Positions 51,501-57,365 are shown, numbered from the stretch's first letter. The stretch is 64,000 bases of DNA from Prorocentrum cordatum (GCA_963575745.1 CAUYUJ010019604.1:88276-152275), one strand, 5' to 3'. The notes: generated by a model from the letters alone, not told the origin. Translations and numbers: made by a program.

Positions 51501-54154
51501 CTGTGGGAGATCTTCGTGCTCCACTGCGCCAGAGGCATACAGACGCCTCTAGTGCAGCGGGACACCGCAGCGCCCCCAGTCAACAGCCCCCAGAGGTTGA
51601 GGAGGTCGCCGACATAGATGCTCGTGAAGCTGAGCCAGGTGAATTGCTTAAATTGATCAGGAGCCCTCAGTCTTTGGACGTGCCCACTGACGATGTACCT
51701 CCGGCCCAGTCATCGCCGACAGTCGTACCAGAACCGACACCAATGGCAGTTGACCCTCCGTCGCCGACTATCACTCCACACTCGCCCGACTATCCTCCGC
51801 CGGCAGCGGAGGATCACCCTCTGGCGGCAGACGATCACAGTTCACCTACAGAGATGCCGGTCCCCACACAGGACCAGAGCTCGCCGACCGAAATCCCTGT
51901 ACCAACGGATTTTCCAGAGGAAAGTTATGATGACGGCGCAGCGGGAAATCGCAGCAATGGTGACACTGTGCTACATGTTCCAGAACATGCTGATGATGAC
52001 TTCCTCAAGAAGGATGACTGGTCCCCAGAGCTGAATGATATCCGCAATGAAATCGAAACAATGGAGGATAACGCGGAGAAAACTCTCACATATGGACCAG
52101 ATCAGTCCGACCTACCAGACTATTTCAAAGCAGTCAAGAAAGTCCACATTGTTCGTAGATCTGGGCATCACGGTGTCGTTAACACCAAAGTGAAGCAGAC
52201 CATGGAGTACACCGTTGTCTTGAACATGGACGATATCGCAAATACAACAATGACCTTCGAGTTCAACTGCGATGCACCATGGTGTCACCGTTTCCCAGAC
52301 CAATGTGGACACAGAGCTTTCACAAAGTACCTTTTCCAGTGCATTGGTACTTTCCGATACAGAACCCTGGCATACGGCAGACGTTCATGGTGCGCCATGG
52401 CATACTTGAACCTCTACCAGCAGGCTGGCGACAAATTTGCACTCATCGACATTGAGAACGCCGAGGTTGTGCAGAATCATCCTGGCCTTGCTGCACTCCG
52501 CATGGGCACAGAGACCTATGTGGAGGATGAGTTCGTGAATGAGGCGCCCCACGACGGAAAGATTTCCACATTGGCTACGAAGCAAGGGGAAACCCTAGCA
52601 TCGCAAGACAATGTGGAGGCTACCAAAACCGTTATTGAATCTGTCGTTGGTTCACAGTTATCACAACGCACACTCGCCACTCAAGTTCTCCAAGATGCAT
52701 ACCAGGCTGTCGCTGCTTCCGCCTCCGCCGAGTCTCAGGGTGCAGCGGGAAACCGCAGCGACCTTGACAAGATCTTGGACGAAGACGACGAGAAGATCTT
52801 TGCCCCACTTGAACCTGATCACCTCGATCGGGCCCGCCAAATCGTCTCTGCGCCAGGTGGGAGCGTATCTCAGGAGAATTTCGCGACCCTGCTCGCAGGG
52901 GTCGTTCAGTTCGACGAGAGCACAGGACTGGCACCTCCAGAGCTACAGACTCGCATCCCGTCTTGCGCAATTTGCAACGCTCGGATGCCAGCTGATTTGG
53001 ACACGCCTGGGGCCACTCTGAAATGTGCCTTTTGCATGAGGTACGAGAACTCCAAATGGCCGGACGAAGTTGCGGCCTGGCGAGAACAGTTCGTTGCGTT
53101 TGCCGCCACTCAGCCGGATGACGTCGCCCAGCGCATCACAGCTGCCCCCATTGATACGCGTGGCTCGAAGAAGCCACAGACAGACGCTAAAGACGAGCTT
53201 CAAAACATGGGGAAGAAAGCTGACAAACGGCATCAGAAGTGGCTAGCTTGGAATTCTCCATCTCGGGAGGAGTGCGACAAGCTACGTGCAGACGCCGACG
53301 CGGACGGCATCCCGCCTGAGAATCCAAATTATCCTCCCATGTATCATCCATACATGTCTCTAGCACAGCGCTTTGCGGAGGATGATGAGTTTCGTGAGCA
53401 GATGACAACAGTTCGGACTCAGGCTGGTAGGGTTGCATGGACGTTAGAAGTTGCCACTGAGGCCGATCGCCTCTGGCAGGCCTCCAAAAAGAGGAAAGAG
53501 GTCGGAGCGCCGAACCTTGGAGCCGAAACACTTCGTGAACGTTTTCAGCGCAACCACCTTACCGTTCACGTCCCGGGCGAATCTCTCCGCGGTGCCATCA
53601 CCGCCGCAGAAATTCGTGCACACCCACAGTCTTTGACTGGGTCCCGGGACGAGATCCGATCCGGTGTTAAGCGAGAGCGCGAAGAATACTACTCTCAGCT
53701 TCAGGAGACCGCCAGTGCAGCGGGAAACCGCAGCGGCAACGCTCCAGGAAGCAGTAGTGGGGGTGACTTTAGGGGGAGCGGGACCGATCCAACCCCCCAG
53801 CCACCACCACACACATCCGAGTATCGTACTTCTTCCGGCGCGTTCGACAGCCATGGCCATACCGCCTCCGCTGCCAGATATGCGCCTGCGCGTCCCGATG
53901 ATGGACCACCTCTGGCAAAGCGCCCCGCCATTTCGAATGTGACCCACGGGTACAGTGCTGAATACGGTGCCCACTATTATGACAGGCAAATTGCACCGTA
54001 TGACCGCCAGTGGTACGACCATTGGGGCGAGTTCATCTGGATCAAAGCGTGGGATCCGTTCGCCAATAATGGATGGGGCGCGACTGCATGGAATAAGAAG
54101 TACACATCGGGGAAATATACGGGCAGATCATGGCGCTGGGACCCTCCACGCTGA
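42503..54154 (+). CDS. pol: RT-RNase H followed by ~3,080-residue extension (one ORF)
   Basis: Open without stop for 11.6 kb to TGA 54,152-54,154. RT: TWMEDTV, KGRVVCQGNT, SDAPSAYTQAL, LRLALYGHPLAGVFWE and the catalytic SVYVDDFKLAG (43,610). RNase H: LFTDASYADCVSTSKSTTG, SHSSTESEIVALDTAL, EDNEAVIKIV, HVGTKEQVADMMTKHF (44,245-44,870). Copia pol normally ends here. The extension then carries: Cys/His cluster (45,025-45,160), basic SP-rich tail, large globular stretches (45,640-48,190 and 48,890-49,640), an ADP-ribosyl/phosphotransferase-like segment (49,700-50,080), a proline-rich stretch (50,224-50,640), a coiled coil (50,740-50,880), an SH3-like stretch (51,115-51,400), a Cys/His segment (52,250-52,400), a C-x2-C...C-x2-C zinc ribbon (52,962-53,040) and a Trp/Tyr-rich end. 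Functions beyond RNase H are unknown. Confidence 0.88.
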   Translation, partial: TTRSDGPKWDRVERRITLDTHTGDTIRDEQVKGVTDKTILYAPVPGGPRDITTVLYYLPDNEHRETSASSSSPARAAVAIASPTNIEHDGPSFGALNPLCLTLKPTFAQFVRQRKVSGFVDAPIMAVLPKDTPDQPHRERHETTSYALVTQSLNKKQIAAEPRAQAALRGEYDRLRAQTTWMEDTVAERADVKAQAIKEGKDIHFAHLLELGTVKHSELPPEQRKYKGRVVCQGNTMKDQTGLAAVFADAASSASHIEASKLVDAVAHMPGYNGGQSDAPSAYTQALLYGDGRIDPVDTWISLPPARRPASWAKCKDPVCRLRLALYGHPLAGVFWERHCKTCLESKGFVPMQGWECIWTHPKLGLVLSVYVDDFKLAGPKDNLEAGWNLIRDSGIKIDPPTKLDQYLGCGQAPYTVSDIEFNKRMETIRPLLPQAQRDTAAYKTAKDVRGVRYNMSGYIDQCIDRYLEVAATIPDNPKMKFRDLPVSETPGIEDSAFTEADFDDKGVLGPESASILMKILYLARCCRFDLLHPVCMLAREITKWNRACDKRLHRLVCYIKHTKTHSLQGFIGDSADKLSIILFTDASYADCVSTSKSTTGIFAAIVGPNTFFPINAVCKKQTVVSHSSTESEIVALDTALRVEGLPLLTFWEHVVRTHKARDKVAAASRKQRKPPTYKKQGETPAPGTYDSPRSTLTTFGEHPLHDHRKVHSDKSPPQVQLIIAEDNEAVIKIVKKGRTAALRHLHRTHRINLDWIVEVCQHEQIHLSHVGTKEQVADMMTKHFDSKKSNVWETLLELALIRPSPSLNKGMRQHIMTEDEGTTPNGLPHSADPPKPPGCSGFCEVALTSKDPWGDVGSACGKRCVGCPNHEGLHSCGHHHSITAGSNASRSARTKSPRQRRKSPQKSPTRAKIDPGPTRAKSPTRTRRKVDTGHRFSTSFSPDPSSSSPLRTLVIRDVMHNRSVSSQAEETPAAPPGPGAVGGSNTQLQDRSRSPPSSMQRGTASSSGGNPIAPRGGQPPLEGGDDQDVDMVDITVGTLRFNRAFPMIQRPACTLPPDGPIIRPTVGAAFDTQLPWAGPNKFPIAFTQAPEGSGVCFLECSRKDLRNAVEMDVEISMQNLLQETTLPWVSFFAVLHSYVAKACLDQDMSDQLESIVQHFNWLRTEALGRAAGDRSIAAGDRSEPPLMPSLECLSHAATSLWKGLQGAWPTVGSTAIGGWVSSSLDDTYNMYKKEHRPLGLDSLDTPNHGHNFGVQRPSSGLTHGKALPHKSDCAGSVGSFVENSYNSFIDIPARDLNSDMRTASPKHHVQYIGGGSCRLDPPCGSGGHLSRPIAIASLTDTGSHRYAAGNRSGDDPWREDLEANESPVRTSGWAPGHQRRNIFGCPSHNQQIFPLLASDPLLVCADSTSRGDSTNDFIDFDHAKHHTWTNASVLKCFADENGWMQIATEDLGLSINHALGPTGTATPFFYIFTDSGPMMGKASKNYHTPEEAIDMLCSYDCIRQVGQPFSTLLVPTPVHQEYMGGATLATLASAARDCILDWFYSYIPGFWDDHVVQPGTDLPQRPEGSSDEDYKDLSLVPELQRLDQRASERKRIIITNAEKGTTIDGIDSSLWSLHRDILERIATLREMRAQNMDTAQRKRYFDMDEALWDTWADLDAHYKQLWYERGATATFWWNNNDITFPDYNQKSVDAQRVDLGWERRDHRAYQRKWEAQEGCLLEMMPHITIGLDRFCDVANWYKHPHVIGPGTAKDWGLPHHFDTISKDMCILMQTRGISVINNSAWTQAMDRTKDDGWHCQKTGANWARFAAQWVTFATLKNLYGVMNSKPSQFYAFKQPAVKPLNEPQSHSLSHMLLIAWHHRQVHIQSLYDHVSASNVDRAKTNELMCMRAAHNLCNWTKQRDTAAVQRETVATAAAPPTVAPEIAKMITAHLKRSGMKNEDETSTRATTAFASNAESIQQREDLGMRAVLNQEGDITFLPVTEDTTADPTYALVMTQDDYVMADHVSQMSKLYRGLLQDTRNKSLGPDRNSWITGYMECTSETSWRERHARLCAAIYAGLYLLDPDLMKNGKGDARHLRLAEEMALNPEAQQWMDNHPMTTAESEDDDTVLQRETVAEETSSKYEVLTPQRACYFSGVKKRTDDMDRWKTPRELALIDPDHPNAIVIFDVDPLLRRTIPDNVPENDPRRLTNEQDIHVLKYADDLVGSRWFEGAYEWIALPPWRDCPYGPPLPDGCDFGRWEFSKFLMTILRHTSGVTNAYHDRRLNIDFSKTSTFRECAMNCWQRSQQEYYHKKKEKWEYRKTPTNEAVLACWETERDNGDYIDLADYYCYMAIRMLQYHADGKSRTEVFAPVGSDLNPLTFPFGRILAIRSTGGQSEVHPYSTAHNMGWEELSVHDTPYLWHATELSSVRSITEGSPRSNPGIIKGFDKRDHKHGATRAEVFASAHPFSHSCGQNPYTTIPPYVFHSAKKQCEFQIDHQKCATAGITWWKGKQGAIMAERDIPVHCLIRCRNIATGKIIWGRPDDDDLARPPRDSEPRSKYERSTVSWPWQVYGHGNNPWGDAQRVTAAAPPTPPKPSAPTVHKPRPLARGNDVPKKPPPPPPPPPTPLQPGQPGQRAPKTPQRKAPPPEGVGRPPPGELPPPIAPNVYPGQVVGDNRVPPPPPRHAPPPVGAVPGQGIAKASPPVPPLPPGPPPAHTPIASAPPHVQREIAAEQRETAAPRDTAVEEVSEGVEGLTLDPHNAAAAAAQKATEREAALAKSEAALLRTQSRLADAINALTAARKAVGLVNIRPVAPPIRAHRDESGDTSAPDVSIPTVMQRETAASQLTTDQERERNRQIHERYDQWFLQAATEGRVSHITSAWPPMGPHETYRIGDYVQTRQACYFYSHPPSKHSDGSWVGERVSPHEGEPMGSLFGPIREVGQFMGYVTVKIGDHWMNVWDGTKGMLAGNTLARVVPCPDFDANSLPDDLRFGPPVNFPPRHAIMTPTSDVRAVGDLRAPLRQRHTDASSAAGHRSAPSQQPPEVEEVADIDAREAEPGELLKLIRSPQSLDVPTDDVPPAQSSPTVVPEPTPMAVDPPSPTITPHSPDYPPPAAEDHPLAADDHSSPTEMPVPTQDQSSPTEIPVPTDFPEESYDDGAAGNRSNGDTVLHVPEHADDDFLKKDDWSPELNDIRNEIETMEDNAEKTLTYGPDQSDLPDYFKAVKKVHIVRRSGHHGVVNTKVKQTMEYTVVLNMDDIANTTMTFEFNCDAPWCHRFPDQCGHRAFTKYLFQCIGTFRYRTLAYGRRSWCAMAYLNLYQQAGDKFALIDIENAEVVQNHPGLAALRMGTETYVEDEFVNEAPHDGKISTLATKQGETLASQDNVEATKTVIESVVGSQLSQRTLATQVLQDAYQAVAASASAESQGAAGNRSDLDKILDEDDEKIFAPLEPDHLDRARQIVSAPGGSVSQENFATLLAGVVQFDESTGLAPPELQTRIPSCAICNARMPADLDTPGATLKCAFCMRYENSKWPDEVAAWREQFVAFAATQPDDVAQRITAAPIDTRGSKKPQTDAKDELQNMGKKADKRHQKWLAWNSPSREECDKLRADADADGIPPENPNYPPMYHPYMSLAQRFAEDDEFREQMTTVRTQAGRVAWTLEVATEADRLWQASKKRKEVGAPNLGAETLRERFQRNHLTVHVPGESLRGAITAAEIRAHPQSLTGSRDEIRSGVKREREEYYSQLQETASAAGNRSGNAPGSSSGGDFRGSGTDPTPQPPPHTSEYRTSSGAFDSHGHTASAARYAPARPDDGPPLAKRPAISNVTHGYSAEYGAHYYDRQIAPYDRQWYDHWGEFIWIKAWDPFANNGWGATAWNKKYTSGKYTGRSWRWDPPR
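44542..44559 (+). repeat. Hairpin copy with inverted C-G to G-C pair
   Basis: GCAGGGG-GAAA-CCCCAGC. Both partners of the second core pair have changed; the encoded peptide becomes QGETPA. Confidence 0.9.
46013..46051 (+). repeat. Double hairpin, 21-bp period, second reading frame
   Basis: Starts at 46,013 and 46,034, loops GAGA, encoding AAGDRS-I-AAGDRS, i.e. the GCA-GCG-GGA frame rather than CAG-CGG-GAA. Confidence 0.9.
48208..48246 (+). repeat. Double hairpin; second copy perfectly paired
   Basis: 48,208-48,225 has the consensus stem with a GACA loop. 48,229-48,246 is GCAACGG-GAAA-CCGTTGC, where even the A-A mismatch has become an A-T pair, giving a seven-pair stem. Confidence 0.92.
48844..48861 (+). 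repeat. Hairpin copy with covarying first core pair
   Basis: GCAACGG-GAAA-CCGTAGC: G-C replaced by A-T on both sides; encodes QRETVA. Confidence 0.9.
49700..50080 (+). other. Possible Tpt1/KptA- or ART-like domain in the extension
   Basis: TPYLWHATELSSVRSITEG (H-x-T...S-I-x-x-G) followed by RAEVFASAHPFSHSC and, ~45 residues on, AERDIPVHCLIRC. The order of a His-x-Thr strand, a Ser/Ile helix, an Arg and a late VHxLI strand recalls RNA 2'-phosphotransferase (Tpt1/KptA) and related ADP-ribosyltransferases. This is family resemblance by eye only; a chance match is possible. Confidence 0.35.
50638..50676 (+). repeat. Double hairpin, 21-bp period, covarying closing pair
   Basis: 50,638-50,655 is GCAGCGA-GAGA-TCGCAGC: the loop-closing G-C pair has become A-T. 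The neighbour at 50,659 has the consensus core and a GAGA loop, with an A-C mismatch in the outer stem. Confidence 0.9.
52582..52599 (+). repeat. Hairpin copy with two covarying pairs
   Basis: GCAAGGG-GAAA-CCCTAGC: two adjacent core pairs have changed on both sides; encodes QGETLA. Confidence 0.92.
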
Positions 54155-54720
54155 CGCACCAGGAAACTGGTTGCCATGCCGCCCATAAGATTTTGAATGG
54201 CTTCCAACTTTGTCGTATTGTTGATGTGCCTATTGATGCATTATATCATTTTCTTCGATGACATGTAGTATTCGAGGACGCTCGCACTTACCTTTTGATC
54301 AGTATATCACTTCAAGGATTCTTCCTCTTCATGGACTCAACAACTGTGAGAAAGTTTATGGTGACAGCTATCCTCATGATGGGATAATACTACTCATATA
54401 GATTCAAAAAAAATCGCATAATGCACAATTGCATAAATATCCTTTAGATTTGAACTGTGGCAAGACGTACATATTGCATCTGGTACAGATTGGATATGGA
54501 ACTTGCATAAAAAGATTTTCACCACCCTCGTACCGTGACTGATTTGATTACTTTGATTTGGTATTGGATTGAAGACTTCATATTCATGATTATCATGTGT
54601 TGCTTCGGGCACCGACCGTTTGGGTCGGTGTCATAAGAGTTCAGTCTCTCCATTCCACTTCTCTCCAGCCCACAGCACTGTCCTGGGTTCTATCTCGGCG
54701 GCTGGCGCTGTAAAACTTTT
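54155..54720 (+). other. AT-rich 3' region of the copia element (UTR or LTR candidate)
   Basis: Composition changes sharply to AT-rich after the stop codon and ends near 54,720 (...AAAACTTTTTGCA|GG), where GC-rich sequence resumes. No matching upstream copy is visible, so I cannot call it an LTR. No gene is seen in it. Confidence 0.5.
54610..54630 (+). terminator. Strong hairpin near the retroelement 3' end
   Basis: CACCGACC-GTTTG-GGTCGGTG, a perfect 8-bp stem with a 5-nt loop. In a retroelement 3' region this may mark RNA 3'-end formation or a packaging/priming structure; that role is inference. Confidence 0.45.
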
Positions 54721-55092
54721 TGCAGGTTAGCGCCGCCGTTGGATACGAACCTTACGACAGAGCTTTGGCTGTCCCTTCCTTTCCTTCCTGGGCCGAAGCA
54801 GTGGATTGCAGACAGGAGTTCAGTAGAGATTCACTCTCCTATCCCGATCCCCGCTTCGGTGCCTTTCGCTTTTGTGCGTTGGCATCGGGCGGGATCGGGA
54901 CGGGGGGTGTGTGTGAATCCCCCTACTTTCCTCCTATCTTGCTCATATCCATCGCCCCTCTTGGCTCGGATGACAGGTACTCGATACTTGGAGGTACGTT
55001 GGGTAAAACCATCGTCCCTCATCGTCTACCGACGGACACTCGGGGGTGGGGTCGGTCCATTGGTCCTCCTCACCCTCACACAGAGAGCGAGG

Positions 55093-55210
55093 AGGTCCTC
55101 CTCCTCCTCCTCCTCCTCCTCCTCCTCCTCCTCCTCCTCCTCCTCCTCCTCCTCCTCCTCCACATCCTCATCCTCGTCCTCGTCCTCGTCCTCGTCCTCG
55201 ACCTCCCTCC
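55093..55210 (+). repeat. (TCC)n microsatellite and pyrimidine tract
   Basis: TCC then TCG/TCC triplets, ending in TTCCAACTCAG|. This is the kind of pyrimidine tract expected before a 3' splice site. The preceding 54,721-55,092 is unique sequence with an open frame but no recognisable product. Confidence 0.93.
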
Positions 55211-55245
55211 CCCTTCCAACTCAGGGTGGTGGTGGTGGAAAGCAG

Positions 55246-55421
55246 GCCCATCAGCGATGGTGAACGAGTTCGTGGCCCTGGACACCTCGCCGGTGTGGAC
55301 CGAGGCGCCCCGCGGGCCGCCCATCCACTGCCGGCAGAGGCGGCCCACGCCCGGCGGGAAGTGCCACCAGGGCACCTACTGGTGCCCGGGGGCGGCCAAG
55401 AGGGCGGTGCTGGCGAGGGCT
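55246..55421 (+). CDS. Putative exon, truncated by a family A element
   Basis: After AAAGCAG| the frame runs through an ATG at 55,257: MVNEFVALDTSPVWTEAPRG, then HCRQRRPTPGGKCHQGTYWC and AKRAVLARA. It is coding-like with three Cys. It stops at the left terminus of a family A element (55,422). GCCAAGAGGG(C/T)GGTGCTG occurs both here (55,396) and beyond the element's right terminus (56,574), i.e. a flanking duplication. The product is unknown. Confidence 0.4.
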
Positions 55422-56573
55422 CAGTCGGGGCTGTCCCTCTGCAGGAGGAATATTCCCAGGAGGGACAAGAACACACAGACACAATCAATCGTCGATTCCC
55501 CAGAAAATGTGGGGAAAGATGGGAGGTGGGGTGGAAGACAAAAACCCAGAAAATGTTGGAAAATATGGGGAATCTTTTTATTTGTGTGTATTTATTTAAT
55601 CGCTTCGCTCATTCCGCCGGCCCATACAGTCTCATGTCTGCCGTTTGCCCGAGGGCCTGGTGTCAATGCGGCGCTTTGGGGGTTCCTGGGGCCGCTTGGG
55701 GGACTCCTGGGGCGCTCGGGGGGGCACTTGGGGGGCCTCCTGGGGCCGCTTGGGTGACTCTTGGGGGCCTCCTGAGGGCCTCGTGGGGGCCTCTTGGGGC
55801 CTCTTAGGGGCCTCTTGGGGCCTCGTGGGGGCTTAGGGCCGAGGGCTCGAAATGTTGTTTCGTGTTCCCTCTCTGGGGCCCCCTTGGGGGCGTTCTTGGG
55901 GCCCTCTTGGACCGTCTTGGAGGCTTCTTGGGCCGTCTTCGAGCCCTCTTGGGCCATCTTGGGGCCCTCTTGGGGGCCTCTTGGGCCGTCTTGGGGCGTC
56001 GGGAAGCCGAAAAGGTGGAAGCTCCAAAATCTCTCAAAAACCTAAGGAAAAGCTATGACTTTTGCTTCTTGGGGCCCTTTTGGGAGTGCTCTTGGAGGCC
56101 TCTTGGGGCGTCTGGGGGCCATCTTGGGCGTCTTGGAGCGATCATGTGGCATCTCGGAACCCTTGTGTACCATCTTGGGAGCCTCTTGGGGGCATCTGGA
56201 CCCGTCTTGAGGGTTTCGGGGACGTCTCGGAGCCCTGTTGGTGCGCTCCTGGAGCGCTCCTGGAGCGCTCTGGGGGAGTCTCCCGGGGATCGGTCGGGGA
56301 TCGCCCGGGGTACTTTTCGTCCGGGGACCCCCAGGGGCCGCCCCGCGCGCGCCCGAACTAGAGATACTGTTAACCAGTTACCGGAGACCTTAGCACGCCT
56401 CTGGCCCGTTGGGCCGGCGAATTTGTGTGTCCCAGGGCCCCTTCATATTCAGAAATAGTCAGAAAATCGTATGGGGAGGATTTGTTGTACTCTTTTTGAC
56501 GATGTGGGTGCATTTTGTTTTTCGATTTTTTTGTTCGCCCAGAATCCGCATGTAGGGGGCATGTCCGGCCTAA
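55422..56573. mobile_element. Family A / repeat F composite carrying an inserted repeat D
   Basis: Left end TCAGTCGGGGCTGTCCCTCT (55,422), right end GGGGGCATGTCCGGCCTAAG (to 56,573). Inside, repeat F (55,463-55,598 and 56,421-56,445) is split by a D-type segment of ~823 bp. Alignment with the uninterrupted F copy at 1.3 kb places both junctions within a few bases. Confidence 0.7.
55598..56421 (+). repeat. Repeat D, copy 2, inserted in repeat F
   Basis: CTTGGGGCC-type motifs with the 'cgtcgggaagccgaaaaggtgg...gacttttgcttc' island at 55,996-56,072, same order as at 31.9-32.5 kb. Confidence 0.78.
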
Positions 56574-56588
56574 GCCAAGAGGGTGGTG

Positions 56589-56775
56589 CTGATTAGGGGG
56601 GGAGATATCACGGCGTGGGCCATGATATTTCTTCAGATCTCATGACGCCTCTTCTTATTTCATTGCGTTCCTGCCCCCCCTTCTGCCCCCCCCCCTCCGG
56701 GGCCGCGCACATGCCGCCGGCCATGATTTGCGCCCCCCCCCCCCTCTTGGACGCCCCCTTCTTGGCCGCCCCCGA
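56589..56775 (+). repeat. Dispersed repeat E, copy 2
   Basis: About 80% similar to 34,127-34,300, including GATATCACGGCGTGGGCCAT, CGCCTCTTCTTATTTCATT and CTCTTGGACGCCCCC blocks. Confidence 0.82.
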
Positions 56776-56811
56776 GGTACGCTGGCAGCAGCGCCAACTT
56801 GGTCTCGCCGA

Positions 56812-57045
56812 CATCCATCCCCACGATTGGAGGAAGAAAAAAGCTGCAGAAGCATAGACTTTCGACGGGCCGCGTGGACTTCTGCGATCCGCGCAGGACC
56901 CCCATGGCGGCGCCTCTGACGCCGCCCCTGGCGCGCTCCGCGCGCCAGCGAATGGGGTTCCAGCGCGGATCCAAGAAATTCGTACGGACTGTCAAAAGTT
57001 TACGTTTGCGTAGTTTTCTGCTCCCCCAACGATGCTCGACTCCAT
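56812..57045. mobile_element. Family C TIR element, longest copy
   Basis: Inverted ends ~50 bp (left CATCCCCACGATTGGAGGAA..., right ...TTTTCTGCTCCCCCAACGATG), inner arms around a GGCGCGCTCCGCGCGCC palindrome. Its right end runs into the next exon-like segment. Confidence 0.7.
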
Positions 57046-57315
57046 TCAGTGGGACAAGTCGTGCGGAAGCGACTGGAACATCCAGAGCGACGGCAAGCAC
57101 CGCTCCTACGTGCTGGTCGACCCCCTCCTCTCGGCGAGGGTGCGGGACTCGTCTGGCTCCGTGGCGAGCCGCTTCGTCAGCGCGAGGGATCCGTCCGGGC
57201 GCGTGGAGGCGGCCAGGACGGCCACAGACGCTCTGAGGGCGAGGCGGAAGGGCGACGCCGCCGGGAAGGCCGAAGGGGTCCCCGACCTTCCAAGAAGAAA
57301 GGATGGCACAACCAG
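57046..57315 (+). CDS. Putative exon between two family C ends
   Basis: The open frame (ATG at 57,032 lies in the C terminus; coding may start there or just after) encodes IQWDKSCGSDWNIQSDGKHR, SYVLVDPLLSARVRDSSGSV and a basic Ala/Arg helix, ending at a GC-type donor ACCAG|GCATGA. A truncated family C end starts at 57,319. It is non-repetitive coding-like sequence, no family recognised. GC donors are known in dinoflagellates. Confidence 0.42.
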
Positions 57316-57365
57316 GCATGAGGTCCGCACGGATTTCTGGGGTCGGCGCTGAACCGCTCTTGGCG

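Larger units (their letters stand above)
36644..53734 (+). repeat. Family of 27 interspersed 18-nt GNNA hairpins in the copia element
   Basis: Consensus GCAGCGG-GAAA-CCGCAGC: outer pair GC/GC, an A-A mismatch, four core pairs, tetraloop. Starts (each 18 nt): 36,644; 36,677; 36,710; 38,135; 38,960 (decayed); 40,121; 40,145; 40,169; 41,962; 43,810; 44,542; 45,502 (right arm decayed); 46,013; 46,034; 46,544; 48,208; 48,229; 48,844; 50,206; 50,638; 50,659; 50,974; 51,554; 51,938; 52,582; 52,742; 53,717. Every loop is G-N-N-A (GAAA, GACA, GAGA, GCAA, GGAA, GTAA, GATA, GCCA, GGCA). All copies lie on the coding strand and none was found elsewhere in the window. Confidence 0.93.
36501..54720 (+). mobile_element. 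Giant Ty1/copia-type LTR retrotransposon (>18 kb)
   Basis: Domain order gag, protease, integrase, RT, RNase H is that of Ty1/copia. A ~9.2-kb C-terminal coding extension follows in the same frame. The whole 36.5-54.2-kb block lacks microsatellites and TIR elements, in sharp contrast to its flanks, so it is a comparatively recent arrival. No LTR pair was found: the 5' side falls in a gap, and the AT-rich 54,155-54,720 segment is the candidate 3' UTR or LTR. Defects are few: one frameshift and two TGA codons. Confidence 0.88.
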
